From Symbiodinium natans (lineage: Eukaryota > Sar > Dinophyceae > Suessiales > Symbiodiniaceae): 64,000 bases of DNA. The stretch is taken from the NCBI GenBank assembly GCA_905221605.1, contig CAJNDS010000821.1, positions 1-64,000 on the forward strand, written 5' to 3'. Below the pieces are notes generated by a model. That model searched no databases. It was given only the letters and a program-made list of their open reading frames with translations, and was not told the origin of the DNA. Both the position numbers and the translations under genes were made by a program. Shown one piece after another: positions 1-11,778 of this stretch. Position 1 is the first letter of the stretch. Each line of letters begins with the position of its first letter.

Positions 1-23
1 GTGCCAGGTCGCTTCTCAGCATA

Positions 24-411
24 TGAATCCTGTCCAAGCCTATCATGCCAGCATTGGGTTTGCAAATAGGGGGGGGCTGCGCCCCCCCAACCCCCCCGCT
101 TCTTAAAGCCATGCCGCTTGCTTCAAAGCAAATGAATCCTTTCCGAACCCATCATGAGAGCATTCCCCCCCGCTTGAAAGGGGGGTGGGTGGGGCTGCGC
201 TTTTTAGCCGGGCAAACTTGCTTCAATCATACGAATCCCTTCCAAACCCATGATGATGCGAGCATTGTGTTTGCAAATGGGGGGGGCTGCGCCCCCCCCA
301 ACCCCCCCGCTTTTTCTTAGCCGGCAAGCCTGCTTCAAAGCTTACGAATCCCTTCCAAACCCATGATGCGGGCATTGTGTTTTCAAATGCGGCGGTCTGC
401 GCAGCCCCCAA
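24..411. repeat. ~110-bp tandem repeat, four degenerate copies
   Basis: Four diverged units of about 100-115 bp follow each other. Each has a gaatccyttccaaacccat-like block, a gcattgtgtttgcaaat-like block and a G-run/C-run hairpin around ggggggctgcgcccccc. Short open frames across it on both strands are repeat-derived and I do not call them genes. Confidence 0.8.
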
Positions 412-430
412 CCCCCTGAAGAAAGTTGGA

Positions 431-1290
431 ATATATGCTTGCTTTCCTACGAAAATTCAGACCTTATGGTGGAAGTTGAATTTTCCGTTTAAAAAATAGA
501 GATATAAACGTCTTCTTAGTAAAGAATCGAGAAAATAGAGCTTGTGTTATGAGACATGAACAAAAACACTTGTTGTCTACGAGTCACAAATAGAGATAAT
601 GCATGTACTCTTATGACAATATAGAGAATTAGCTTTTCATGTATTCCTCTCTCATGTCTTCCTCGTGAAATAAAGAGAAGAAGTCTGAAAATACTGACAA
701 AATAAGAAACTATAGAACAATAGAGGTTTTCGCTATACAATATAGAGAAATTAGATGCTTCCTATGACAACATAGAGGAAAATAGAGGCTTTCATACGAA
801 AGTATAGCGAAAATACAAAGTGTTTTCATATTAAAATGTAGAGGTCTTGATATTCAAATATAGAGAATAGAGGTTTTCATGTTCAAATGTTAAGACAATG
901 GAGGTTTGCCTATTCAGAGACAGAGAAAATAATGGGCTTCCTATTTAAATTAGGACAAGAGGAACAAAAACACTTTTAATTGCAAGTCACATATTGTATT
1001 CCTCTCTCATGTCTTCCTCATTAAATATAGAGGAAAACTATGACGATATAGACAAAAATAGAGAGAAATAGAGGTTTTAGCTATAAAATAGAGAGAAATA
1101 CAGGTTTTCGAATTGAAGTATAGAGAAATTAAAAAAACTAGAGGTTTTCATGCTAAATGTAGAGAAAATAGAGGTTTTCATATTCAAATATAGAGAAGAA
1201 AGAGGTTTTCCTATTCAAATATAGAGGAGAGGTTTTCCTATTGAAAATTAGAGAAAATAAAGGTTTTCATAGTAAAATATGGAGAAAACA
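431..1290. repeat. AT-rich degenerate tandem repeat (tagaggttttc motif)
   Basis: The stretch is built from loosely repeated 30-45 bp units containing tagaggttttcatattcaa and atagagaaaa. It is far more AT-rich than the rest of the window. No credible coding frame or telomere repeat is present. Confidence 0.75.
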
Positions 1291-1291
1291 G

Positions 1292-1500
1292 CAAAAACGC
1301 TCCGCACCCGCAGCAAAAAAAAAAGCGCCCCCACGGCACCCGCAACAAAAAAAAACGCGCCCCTGCACCCGCAGCAAAAAAAAAACGCGCCCCCCCCTCA
1401 CCCGCATCACAACAAAAAGCAACCGCCCCCGCACCCGCAGCAAAAAAAAAAACGCGCCCCCGCACCCACAGCAAAAAAGCACCCGCAACAAAAAAAAACA
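1292..1500. repeat. A-run/C-rich low-complexity repeat
   Basis: Alternating blocks of about 10 A and GC-rich cgcacccgcagc-like words repeat every 35-45 bp. Arg/Lys/Pro-rich frames on both strands are composition artefacts. A GT-rich stretch (about 1501-1600) follows. Confidence 0.75.
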
Positions 1501-1762
1501 CTCTTACCTGGAGTGGTGGTTGTGGTGTTGGTGGCGGAGTGTGGAGTGTGGGCTCTGCGGCGGTGGTGTTGGTGGTGGTGTGCGGTGTGGCGTCAATCCA
1601 GGCTAGCTTTCGTTGTCTTTGGCTGTGCCTCTCAAGCCATACGGTGAATACTTCACTATAATATCCATAGAACCCTAAACCCTAATTAAACCCTAAACGA
1701 AACCCTTATCATATCAACAGTCATACAGATATCCCATTGGGCAGCCACAATGTTGGCCTCAG

Positions 1763-3101
1763 ATTATTGGGCTATTGTTGGGACTCCGGCCCGAACTCTT
1801 TCGGAGAGCATCGAGACGCCCCTTCCCAGCACCTCCCTAGGTTTCGAAGCAGGCAATGACAGGCCCAGGGTGGTTTGTAGGGTTCAGGGTTTAGGGTTTA
1901 GGGTTTAGGATTTAGGGTTATATATCTCGTAAGAACCGACCAAAGAGCACCAACCGTAAAGGTCCCTTGGAATGTCCGGCGGGCTACCAGAGCCAAAGCG
2001 GATACCTTTGCGCCGAAAACGGGCCCTGCCAGCTCGAAATTTGGCTGGGGCAGTGGGACGCAGCTGGTGCTGGTTGGGGTTGATGGGTCAAATATTGTTT
2101 TGCGTTAAATAGGCGGTGCGGGGTGGTAAGGATGATCAATGTGTCAGTAGTTGCAGTGATGATGGGGCTAACGGTTTAGGGCTTAGGGTTTAGGGCTTAG
2201 GGTTCTATCATTGTCCCCATGATGTAAGTGTCCTGCTCAGTCCAATTCACCACTGTGTTTTTTCAACCGTGAATTAACCCCTGCCCTTAGACCGTAAACA
2301 AGGATTTTGGGTTTAGGGTTTAGGGTTTAGGATTTAGGGTTTAGGATTTAGGGTTTAGGATTTAGGGTTTAGGGTTTAGGGTATAGGGTATAGGGTTTAG
2401 GGCACCCCACCCCTATAGCCAGGCAGTGGGTCCCACTTCCGGGCGCTCCGCCTCCAGAATGCCGCATGGCCGCAGCCAGCTTCCCGAAGTTGGAGCTCCA
2501 AATGTAGGGCCTTATGGCTTTTGTTTTAGGGTTTTATAGGGTTATTATAGGGTTATTATAGGGTTATTGTAGGGTTTGATATTTTTTTGCGGGTTTTTGC
2601 AGGCTTTTTAGAGGGTATCGGGTTTTTATGGGGTGATTATAGGGTTTATAGGGTTTATGGTGTTCTTTAGGGCTTAACTAGGGTTCATATAGGGTTTTTT
2701 AGTGTTTTATAGGTTTCCATAGGGTTTTATAGTGTTTTATTGGGTTTATTGGGGCAAGCGCCAGCTGTAGCCCTTCTGAGGCCCGACCGCATTAGGGCTT
2801 CTGGGGCTTCTAACTTCGGGCTTTTAAAGGATTTAGGGTTTAGGGTCTAGGGTTTAAGGTTTAGGATTCAGGGTGTCAGGTTCATGCGACTATACAAGGT
2901 GGACAGGCTGGGCACTTAAACGAAGAACCCTAAACCCCAAAACCGTAAACCCAAAACCCGACACCCTCGAACAACAAAAAGGTGTGTTAAGCTACAGGGT
3001 GCTTGCCGACCAGCCTGTGGCCCAAAATGGAAGGAGAAACTTTGCCTCCCCGCACTAACAAAACACACACCAGTATCATCGCCAATCCCTCCAAGAAATA
3101 G
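1763..3101 (+). CDS. Multi-exon gene model 1, unknown protein
   Basis: Candidate exons: 1763-1840, 1962-2066, 2241-2268, 2419-2503, 2880-2898 and 2998-3098, with stop TAG at 3099-3101. Each is preceded by AG; all but the last are followed by GT, and phases join without conflict (1-1, 1-1, 1-2, 2-0, 0-1, 1-stop). The second exon reads PLECPAGYQSQSGYLCAENG, a Cys-rich segment that could be extracellular; the fourth reads QAVGPTSGRSASRMPHGRSQ. Introns hold TTTAGGG/CCCTAAA arrays. No family recognised and no start codon located, so the 5' end is missing or upstream. The 19- and 28-bp exons are the weakest parts. The strongest evidence is the continuous frame over the 78- and 105-bp exons. Confidence 0.42.
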
Positions 3102-3292
3102 CCGGCATCCAGGAGCTTGGGCATAGCAAAACGACAGACGTAGCAAAACCTACGACTCAGAACTGAAAGCCCGAAACCCTAAACCTTAAGCACCCGAAGC
3201 CCCCACAACGGGGCAGCTCCCTGGGCAGAATCGTTTCCGATTCTTGGGGTTTAGGGCATTTAGGGTTTAGGTTTCAGGTTTCAGGGTTTCAG

Positions 3293-3371
3293 GCTTCAAG
3301 AAGGCCTCCTGCTGCCGTGCATGCCGGATCTCAAAACCCCTGAAAAAGCGCACATCTCGGAGAGGGGGGAA
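3293..3371 (+). CDS. Exon-like segment, unknown protein
   Basis: Acceptor tttcag, then an open segment reading LQEGLLLPCMPDLKTPEKAH..., ending GAA before GTGGGA. It lies between telomere-like repeats. A second coding-like stretch at about 3404-3437 reads MDLYAEPRFE before GTGTTA. Too short to assign a family. Confidence 0.35.
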
Positions 3372-3818
3372 GTGGGAACCCCCTTGTATACCCGGTATTT
3401 TTGGAAGCTATGGATCTGTACGCTGAGCCCCGCTTTGAGGTGTTATTTGCGCCACCCCGAACCCAAAACCCCAAAAACCCTGTTGAACCGGAAGCCTTTA
3501 ACACAAACCCTAACAAGAGAACCGAAGCCTCAGAGAACCCTACAACCCGTAACCACGCCGCCCCTCCGCCCTCCTCAACATGCCCGAACCCATCAGAAGC
3601 CCAGGTGTGGGCCGCCCTAAACCCTATAAACCCATAATACCCTACAAGCCCTATAAGCCCTATAAGCCCATTAAGCCCTGTAAGCCGTGTACGCCCTACG
3701 AGCCCTGTACACCCTGAACCCTATAAACCTTAAGCCCTGAACCCTGAACCTAAACCCTAAGCCCTAAGCCCTAAACCCTAAACCCTAAACCCTAAAAACC
3801 TTAAACCCTCGAAAGAAG

Positions 3819-4209
3819 GCACCCCGGGACCCTGCATCGAGCCCCCGGTTCTGGGCAATGCCGTGACGCCAGAGGCAAGGGTTCAGGATTTTGGGCCGGG
3901 GTTAGGGTTTAGGGTTTAGGGTTTATAGGGTTTAGGGTTTAGAGTTTAGGGTTTGGGGGTTGGGGGGTTGATGAGGGTTGAGGTTTAGGGTTAGATTTAT
4001 GCTTTTTTGAAGTGCTGTAGAACTCAGTCACCATAGCAGGTCTTCGGCTTTGGCGGCACCAGGAGGTTGAGATAGGTTGAGGCTCATTAATTAAGCCTTC
4101 TCCAACGGCGCGGGGGAACGGTCACCTTTAAAGGTGCCTGTTCAACATGAGCAGGCGTCCTTCATCAAAAGATCCAAGACAAGGCTACAGTTTGAACCCT
4201 GAACCCTAA
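3819..4209 (+). CDS. Three-exon 3' gene model, unknown protein
   Basis: Exons 3819-3880 (TPGPCIEPPVLGNAVTPEAR), 4040-4065 (VFGFGGTR) and 4155-4209 (RPSSKDPRQGYSLNPEP, stop TAA). Phases join 0-0 and 2-2. The first exon has a CCCTAAA array directly upstream and TTTAGGG repeats directly downstream. The stop codon lies inside the first CCCTAAA unit of the next array, so a telomere repeat may provide the C-terminus. The middle exon is very short and is the least certain. Confidence 0.35.
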
Positions 4210-4322
4210 ATCCTAAACCCTAAACCCTAAACCCTAAACCCTAAACCCTACACCCTAAACCCTAAACCCTAAACCCTAAACCCTAAACCCTAACCCGTAA
4301 ACCCTAAACCCTAAACCCTGAG
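4198..4322. repeat. Interstitial telomeric array (CCCTAAA)n
   Basis: About 17 mostly perfect CCCTAAA units with a few point variants, directly upstream of an exon-like segment. Confidence 0.95.
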
Positions 4323-4342
4323 CCCCCATCACGGCATGCCAG

Positions 4343-4394
4343 GCCTGTCGCCGTCTTCCTTCGGGTGGAACCTGCGCAGGCCAGGGACCCTCAT
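4343..4394 (+). CDS. Exon-like segment between opposed telomere arrays
   Basis: Acceptor gccag, 17 codons reading ACRRLPSGGTCAGQGPS, donor T^GTGGTT. A CCCTAAA array ends just upstream and a TTTAGGG array begins just downstream. A second frame is also open over the segment, so the translation is uncertain. Confidence 0.35.
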
Positions 4395-4404
4395 GTGGTT
4401 GGGG

Positions 4405-4566
4405 TTTAGGGTTTCGGGTTTCGGGTTTCGGGTTTAGGGTTTAGGGTTTAGGGTTTAGGGTTTAGGGTTTAGGGCTTAGGGCTTAGGGCTTAGGGCTTAG
4501 GGCTTAGGGCTTAGGGCTTAGGGCTTAGGGCTTAGGGTTGAGGGTTTAGGGTTTAGGGTTTAGGGC
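4405..4566. repeat. Telomeric array with homogeneous GGGCTTA block
   Basis: TTTCGGG and TTTAGGG units, then about nine consecutive GGGCTTA units, then TTTAGGG again. The clean block of one variant suggests local unit expansion rather than random decay. Confidence 0.95.
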
Positions 4567-4806
4567 TTCTGGAGGAGAACTTGCAAAATCCAGACTGGCA
4601 GTTGGTGTTGAGAGGTTTCAGGGACGGGCTGGAAGGCCCTCAAACCCTTCAACGCACTCAAAACGAACCGCGAAGCCCTAAAACCTATATTATGTTAACA
4701 ACAAAACCCCCAAACCCAAAACCCTGAACCTCACACTCTCCTGAAGAGGAAGCACGCGCCTGCAGAAGCGGCTGCGTGCCATCTTGTCCTTGGTCCTGGT
4801 GAAAAG

Positions 4807-6228
4807 TTAGCCTCGAATTCTACGGAGCCACCTGCCCATGTCGTGTCTCGTTTGAGAACTCGACTCATTCCAAGCATTGCTCAGGTCTCTAGGGGGCACG
4901 AAAATGGGGCCCGTATAAGATATGCAATAACTGACTAGTGGACCTACACTGTGGCCCATCAGCACTTGTCGGAGCAGCTCTGCCATGTCTGGCACCACGT
5001 CAGTGCAGGGTCGTTGTTGCAGTCCACTACGCGGCTGGGGGATACCAACGAGGCGAAGCGAGTACACTTTTCGGCGCTTATGTGGCAGTAGGCGCTGTCC
5101 GGAGACGCGCTCCAAACAGCGGCAGCATGTCACCAATGCCAACGTCCATTCCCGCAGAGGCGTGTTGTGCACCAGCATGCCCCCAGTGCTGGCGTCCATG
5201 TACTTGGGACCGTCGACGGCCTGGGTCCGCACAGGCGGACACTGACCCGTACTGCAGACAAAATGCACCAGCAGCTCTGTGTAGGTGATTCCAGTGGTCA
5301 GGGTTCCCTGCGCAGCATTTGCCCAACGGAGTTTTCGAAGCCACTCCCAAACAGGAACTGTAAACCACGGTGGCCATTCTTGACACAGGAGCCAGTCACG
5401 CTGAAAAGGCGGCACTCCCCAACGGATGCTGTGGTCACGTCCTAGGGCCTTCCATTCCTCCCACTGTCGCGTTGTCTCTGTCGGGACCTCAGTGTCAAGG
5501 ACCGGCTCTAGTGACTGGGCACGCTGACCAGCCTGCGTCCGTAGCCTGTTGTCCTCGCCAGATATGGCCAGCACGAAGCGGTAGTACAGGAGCAACGCAT
5601 CACGCTGTCGGGTGACCCACTCAGCAACTTGGTCCACCATGGTGCTGACAAGCTGCATGTCGGCTCGAACTGCAGCTTTTGCTGCAGCATCCGCGCTTGC
5701 ATTGCCCAACGCATCCCACAGTTCCTGACCCTGCAAGCTATCAAGATCCCGGTAGGCCTTAATTTTGCGGAGTGTCACAGCCAGGGACCATGCTTCTCGG
5801 ATGGCCTCAGCGAACTCAGGAAAGTGTGGGCTACCCCCTGCTACAACCCTACGGACCTCACTAAGGGCAACCTGACTATCTGTGAAAATGTGCACGTCTG
5901 CGTGGCCACTCACGCGGGCAAAGCGCAGCGCTTGTACGAGGGCGCACAACTCAGCACGGGTGATGGTCTGAACCCCTGGCACTAAACCCCTATCAACAAC
6001 CGAGAAAAGGCTAAGGACAGGTGCTCCTACCCTCCAAGCTTCAATGCGGTGTCTTTTGGTCATGCTCACCCTGGGCCGTGTCCATGACAACCCCATAGCC
6101 AGCATGGCTCGCGATAGGGGTGGTTGGGTGCCTGCAGGAGCCATCGGTGAAGAGCCGCAAAGTAGGTAGGCGTTGCACGGAGGCAAGGGCAGGTGCATTT
6201 TGCGGGGGAACCAACTTACGGGTGGCAA
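4807..6228 (-). pseudogene. LINE ORF2 C-terminus: RNase H domain and tail
   Basis: RNase H1-like domain: the first Asp (FTDGSC) lies in the adjoining frame upstream; this frame carries the Glu in RAELCALVQAL, the second Asp in IFTDSQVAL and the last Asp in GNASADAAAK. All four metal-binding positions are therefore present but split by a frameshift near 6.15 kb. About 290 further residues without a recognised domain run to TAG at 4807. RNase H would remove RNA from the cDNA hybrid during target-primed reverse transcription. The first ~60 codons belong to the other frame and are probably not part of the original protein. Confidence 0.85.
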
Positions 6229-7501
6229 AGACTAACCTAGGAACCTCAACCGAAGGGGGCTGGACGGCGTATGGTCCGTGTGTCCAGTGGGGCCACTCTT
6301 CCAGGATCGGGTGAATCCATGGCAGCCAGGGCTCACGTACCTCACTCAAGGCTGTGCACTCCAGTAGCCGATGTGCTTTGTGGTCAGGTCTACCACACAG
6401 CGGGCAAGCAGCAGGATTGGCTGGGTCCCACTTTTGTTTGGTCATGCCTGAGTAAAAGGCCCCGGTGATGTACTTGGACACAACGGCGACCTCCGTGGCG
6501 GTGAAGCGGCGAAGAATGGCCGCAGTTTCGGTGGGCATGGGTGTGCCGGCAGCATGCAGACCCTTGCGGTGAGCTACCTGGTGCTCAACGTGGTGGTTCC
6601 AGGCACGGGCAAGTCCCTGGCGGACCTCATACCGGTTGGCTGTCCAGAGCCGTATCCTGGTGTTGTCCGGACACTTGATGACTCCGTCAAGGTCTATGCG
6701 TAGGTTAACGGCCGCAAGTGCGCGGACCAAGGCAGTGGCTGGCCCTTGAACGGAGACCTGGGCGGGCTCTGTTGCAGTTGCGACAGCAAGCATGGAAGTG
6801 GCAGTACTGGTATCAACCTGCATCAGCCGGCGTAGGGCCTGAACTTGTTGCTCAAGCGCGTAGTGCTCCGGGTCCTGCAGTGCGTCATGAAGGCACGTCA
6901 GGGCTAGGTAAGGGGACTTCGCACGGCAGGGCCCAACGAGCGCAGCGGCGGCCAGGCCTCGCAGGTCAGCGAAGTCCTTCTTGCTAAAGCAGGCGCCCTC
7001 GGTGCCGAACATGCAAGACGGCCAGACGCTCGTCTGGATCAAGTGGGCCTTGTTCAGCAGAGGCCGCTCCTGCTTTTCAAGCCGGCGCAGACGCGCCATG
7101 CCAGCCTCCTTCTTGTCACGTCGCACCTGAGCATGGTTGCGGCGGTCAAACTGGTAAGCGGCCCCCAGTTCTTTTGCGCTGGTGACAACAGGGACCTCAA
7201 CACCCTCAGGGAAACACGCCTGCCATGTGGTAGTCAGCCAGGTACGGAGGGACCCCTTGGTGGCCCACCCGTAGGATTTGACCCAATCGACAGGAAGTTT
7301 CACTGCTGTCAAGAAAGCCAGGACCTCTTGTGTGGCAATACTGAAGGCATCCGGCGTGGAGGCATGCCAGGACCAGTTGTCAACGTATGTGTGGATGTGG
7401 GCGGCAACGGTACCGAGGAGGCAATCAACCGCATGCACCAGGCCCCAAAGTACCAGCACAGCAGGAATCTTAGAGGCGGCCACGGGAGTTGGTTGAAACA
7501 C
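6041..7501 (-). pseudogene. LINE ORF2: RT motif C to zinc knuckle
   Basis: Begins within the reverse transcriptase palm. IHTYVDNWSWH holds the catalytic motif C as YVDN rather than YADD, a substitution I recall as normal for dinoflagellate LINEs. Thumb and connection regions follow, then a zinc knuckle CPLCGRPDHKAHRLLEC, then the beginning of RNase H (LRLFTDGSC) before the frame breaks. The true product is continuous with the endonuclease/RT frame upstream, so the apparent start codon is not the real one. Confidence 0.87.
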
Positions 7502-10368
7502 TTCACAATGTCTATGCTGGCGCCAAGGAGTGGGTCATTGCTCATCTTGGCAACCTCGATGGCGTGTTGCTGGCGGATGTAGAGGTCAGGGGCGGAGCGC
7601 CCTGGCAGTGAACCCATAACCGCCCTGGAGAAGCGGCGACCGTACTCAGACAAGACCTGACGTGTGAGGACTGAAGACCACAGTCCATAGAGCGTGCTCA
7701 GGACAAGTATGGGACGGCTCTGTCGCATAGAGGTGGGAGCCTGGACCTTGGCAAGGACGCACACCCTAGCCTGCATGAGATGCGCAGGCATGCCACAACG
7801 CACGGCCGCAGCAAACACCTTGGTAAGGGCCGCAATGGCAGGTGTTGGAAGCTGTTTAAGCTCAGCCGGCGCCCAGCCACAGATGCCGGTAGCCTTACGG
7901 GCCGGCATGTCACGGAGGACCTCCTGCCACAACTCGACCCGATCAAGACGCACGTCAATGGCAGGGAGGGCAGGCCCAAAGCGCTCAATCAGCCTGGTGA
8001 ACGCGGGCCACTCGTGTAGAGATGCAGCTTGGTCAGGGCTATCCCGCTGCCAGAGGGGCCCCCAGAAGGCAGTGAAGGCCGCAGTTAGTTCATGGGGCGC
8101 GGTAGCAAATTTCTCCTGCTGCACCTGGACCTCACAGGGGGGTTTGTGTTCGCACTCAAAGTCGACAAAGCCGTCCTGTTGGGCCCTGCCAGCGCAGCGC
8201 TGATTGTAGACTAGAAAATCCTGCCAAGGCTCAAGGTGCACCCCAGCGTCCAGCTTGTAGCGGTACGTCTGCGGTCCTATCTGCTGGTGAAAGACAGCTT
8301 TGCAGGAAATGGGGGCTTGGACGCACGTGATTGGGGGATGTTGGTCCGGTCGCATGGCCGCGAACCCCTGGGTGGAGGAACCGTGCTTCCTATCCATTTC
8401 CAGCCGGTACTTGAACAAGTCATGCCTGCGTTTAGCCTCCTGACGCACAAGGGCCCTGCAGTCATGCTGCAGGTATGCAAGGCAGGTGGTGAGCCACTCC
8501 TGGCTTGGTGGGCTAAGCGGGAAGATAGCAATCCCCAGTAACCAATGGCCGAAAGGCATACCATACCCCTTGCCTCTGAGTATGGCACGCCATTGCTGGT
8601 CAAGCTCGGTTTGTTGGCTGAGGTCAGGCGAGCGACCGCCACGGGTGAAAGCCTGGGTAGTGCGGAGCAGGGTCTGCACGCGACGTACTTGTTTAACGCG
8701 CATCTGGCTCAAATAGGACGTGGCCTCCTGGTCAGGCTGGTAATCCCCATCCCGCGCTTGGCGGAAGAGCTGTGGCATGGGGCACGGGGTCAAAGTCCGC
8801 GGCATGCAACGTCCACACTCCTTTGGCAAGAGGCCGGGCTGCGGCTGCGCAATGGGGTCCTCACTGTGCTGGCGGCTAAGGCAGGCGTCCACAGCATGCT
8901 CGATGGTCTGGGACCAGGAGCGGAAGCATTTGTCAACGTCATCAACCGTTTGGCATCGCTCAGCCTGCGCGATCACGGCAGGACACCGGGTCTCACATTG
9001 ACTGGCAAGAAGGGCAGGGTCAGGATTGTACTGGGCCCATGGCTTTGGCAACGTCCAGCGATGAAGGCAAGGCAGCTGCTGGGGTGTGTGTAGTCGCACA
9101 ACGAGAGGCGCATGGGCATCAAACAGGTGACAGTGCACAAGGACAGAGGCACTATCCCACAGCGCCACCAAGGCAGGGTGCAGCAACATGGTGTCATGTC
9201 GTGTGGCACCTTTGCATGTTGGCGGTAGCTCCAGTCCCGTCTGGGCGTAGGCCAGCTCAAAAGCCTCGCGGTACCCTCGCGCCCGGAAGAGCTCACCGGC
9301 AGGGAGGGCAAGCGGGTCAGTATTAAAATCCCCCGCAATCACGCACGGGATACGATTAGCAGTGGCACGGTCGAAAGCAGTCTGCAGCAAGGTCTGGTTC
9401 AGCTCACGTGCCTTGGGGTTATTCGCCGGCGTGCCGTAGACCGCCAAGAATCGAACCTCCATGGCCCCAATCCGAATGAAACTTTCACACAATCTGCCCG
9501 CCTGGTACGGCTCAGCGGGCAGCGGTGTCACAGACGGTCTGGATGGGAGGGTGCTAAGGATGGCAACCCCGCTGGCCATTCCCCGAAGCGTGTCGTGCGC
9601 CTGACCGTCACGGGTATGGGGGGCGACCGGGTGCCCCCATCTGGAGGTGTACCCCTGGCGACGAAGGGCCACTCCCTCAATCTGCTGAGCTCTAGCAACC
9701 GCGGAGGTTTCCGACACGCACAGGATGTGGGCACCAACGCGGCTTACAAGGGCGGCTTTGTGCAGAATGGATGTGGGATTCAGCACAGCAATGTCGCAGA
9801 TGTGGCCTGGTGTCGGCGGACGTGGTCGGCGGCGGGGCGGAGGAGTGGGCCTTGTTGGGCAGGTTGTCTGCGGAAAGAACGTGGAGAGGAGAAGTTGCTG
9901 GGCCGGACCTGGATGGGAGGCCTCACCGATGCGCAGGCCATGTGTTGGCCACCCGCACCATCTAGAAGCGCCAGCAATCACCAACCAGACGGAAGTCAGC
10001 GAGCAGCTGGGGCTTTCAAAAGGGTCACGGAAACTGTTGACAGAGGGTGACCAGGCACCATTACTGCAGTGCGAAATGCAAGGAAAAGCCCACATCAGGC
10101 CCAGGTTTCCATGCCGGGCTCCAAAACCCGGACTTGGGCCAGAAGTGGCACGTTCCCTTGCGGGAAAGGTGTGTAGCAAGGCCAAGAAAGCCACAAAACT
10201 AAAGCAAAAAGGGAGGGGCACAAACCAGGCCACATGCATACCAAGATGCCCGGGGTAGGCCCTGTCAGAGTGGTGAATGCCGGCTGTGGGGCATGTGCTG
10301 GAGGAACAGGGGTCAAGGTCAATGTTGTCTAGGGACCGCTTTTGAGGGCCTTTGGTGCCAGCACGCAC
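7309..10368 (-). pseudogene. LINE ORF2: AP endonuclease and N-terminal RT
   Basis: 1019 codons. A hydrophobic leader region is followed near residue 150 by GLRIGEASHPGP. The AP endonuclease domain (about 185-430) shows LNPTS, CVSETSA (catalytic Glu), VYGTPANN, AGDFNTDP and a terminal FDAHAPL in place of the usual SDH. The RT domain begins around residue 800 with RVCVLAKVQAP, GSLPGRSAPD and motif A SIDIVKCFNQLPW. Just after motif A the frame shifts, and the next recognisable sequence is only about 25 residues before motif C, so the motif B region (Gly-x-Pro-Glu/Gln-Gly) is deleted. The endonuclease would nick target DNA, here apparently telomere-like repeats. Confidence 0.9.
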
Positions 10369-10392
10369 CCAACGACCCCACCCCAGTAGTAG

Positions 10393-11778
10393 TCAGAGGG
10401 CATCCCCAGCACCGCCCGTGCGCGGGCGCTTGTTCTCGCTCTGGGCAAGGATGAGCTGCTTGAGTTCATTCAGGCCTGTCTGCATTTGGGATTCCTGCTG
10501 GCGTTGGGCTGCCTGCAGGGACTCAAGACTATGTTGGAACTGCGCACTCAGGCTAGCCCCGAGCTGTTGCAGTTCTCCTCGCACAGCTGTCATGTCCTCC
10601 TGGTGTTGTTGCTGGTCATGGGCTCTGTGCTTGGACTCAGTCTCGACTGCCGATTGCAACCTGGCCATGCCGAGCTCCAGTGCAGCTATACGCTTATCCT
10701 GACCTGAGACCTGCGCCTGCAATTGAACCTCCCCAGGATTGGCCTTCAGGCTGGTAGGCTGTTGCGGCGGACGGATGGCGCGGCCTTGCTGCTGCAGGTA
10801 AGCGCCCCAAGGGTCCGTTGGGTGTGAGGCGTCGCCAGCGAAAGTCTGCGAGGATGTTGCAGGAGCAGAGGCAGGCAGGTCTGGCAATCGTCCAGCTTGC
10901 ACGACTGGTTTGGCAGCCGCACGTGAAGGGACTGCCGCTATGAGCACTGGGCAGTCATTGAACGTAGGCAGTGTGGTTGGTGGTGAGGAGGCTGAGCCAA
11001 CTAGCCAGTGCGCTGGCCCCAACATTTTCAACACCTTCACCTTCCAGCCTAGCTTGCCTGCCCATTGAGCCAACTCCTCCTGGGAAGCTTTGGCTGGTAG
11101 CGGGCCTACCTTAAACAAGAGGCGGACTTGGATATTTTCTGGCACAGCGTCGGCAGGTCGCAGTTGTTTGAAGGTTGCCGAGAACTCGGCAGCTGGCACA
11201 CGCAGGCCATAGCGATTGCGACCTCGCACAAGGCCATGTTGGTGGGGGACCAAAAGTGCTAGCCTCTCTGCCTCGCTCCGGCCACCAGGCAGCCAGACAA
11301 TGGCCCATTCCGGGAGCGGCCTGGAGTCCTCCCAGCTTTTTGGCAGCACGTACACATGGTTGAAGCCACTTTTGCGCAAGACAGCGGGGAGTTGAGCGTC
11401 TGGTACCTTGGCATGAAACTGGATGGAGTCGGACGCCTGCGGCAGAGAGGCCTTGCCATCAGCACGAAAAGAGCGGCCCCATGGGTGAACAAGGGTGCGG
11501 TCCTGCCCTGGCGCTGTGAAGGCTTGCTGCGCCTCCCGGACTGGTTGCTTGGCAATGGTCTGCCAATCCTGACCGTCGGCTAAGTCATCCCTGTACATGC
11601 TGAAGGAGCAACACGTCATCCCCTCTACAGTTACAGTGGCCTGTTGCTTGTACTTTGGCCTAACTTCTGTGGTGCCCACGTTGTGCATGCAGGCGGCAAG
11701 CAAATGAGGCTCCTGGGTGGTGGCATGTGTAGCAGACACGCTCACTTTGCCGGCGCAGCGGTCCGGCTCAGCACGCAC
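10393..11778 (-). pseudogene. LINE ORF1 C-terminal part with coiled coil
   Basis: About 460 codons. The C-terminal ~120 residues are rich in Gln/Glu/Leu heptads (QDKRIAALELGMARLQSAVE and onward), a predicted coiled coil expected of LINE ORF1 proteins that trimerise and bind RNA. The central region (for example VYVLPKSWEDSRPLPEWAIV) has no family I can name. It ends only 25 bp before the endonuclease frame begins. The N-terminal ~25 residues probably belong to a shifted frame. Confidence 0.75.

Noticed and set aside
45-411. Frames over the ~110-bp tandem repeat
   Set aside because: Repeat-derived, present on both strands.
2224-2240. 17-bp intron between 2201-2223 and 2241-2268
   Set aside because: Too short to be spliced. 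The preceding micro-segment was dropped from the model. Similar 9-32 bp gaps elsewhere (20306, 30961, 41561) were treated as read-through or discarded.
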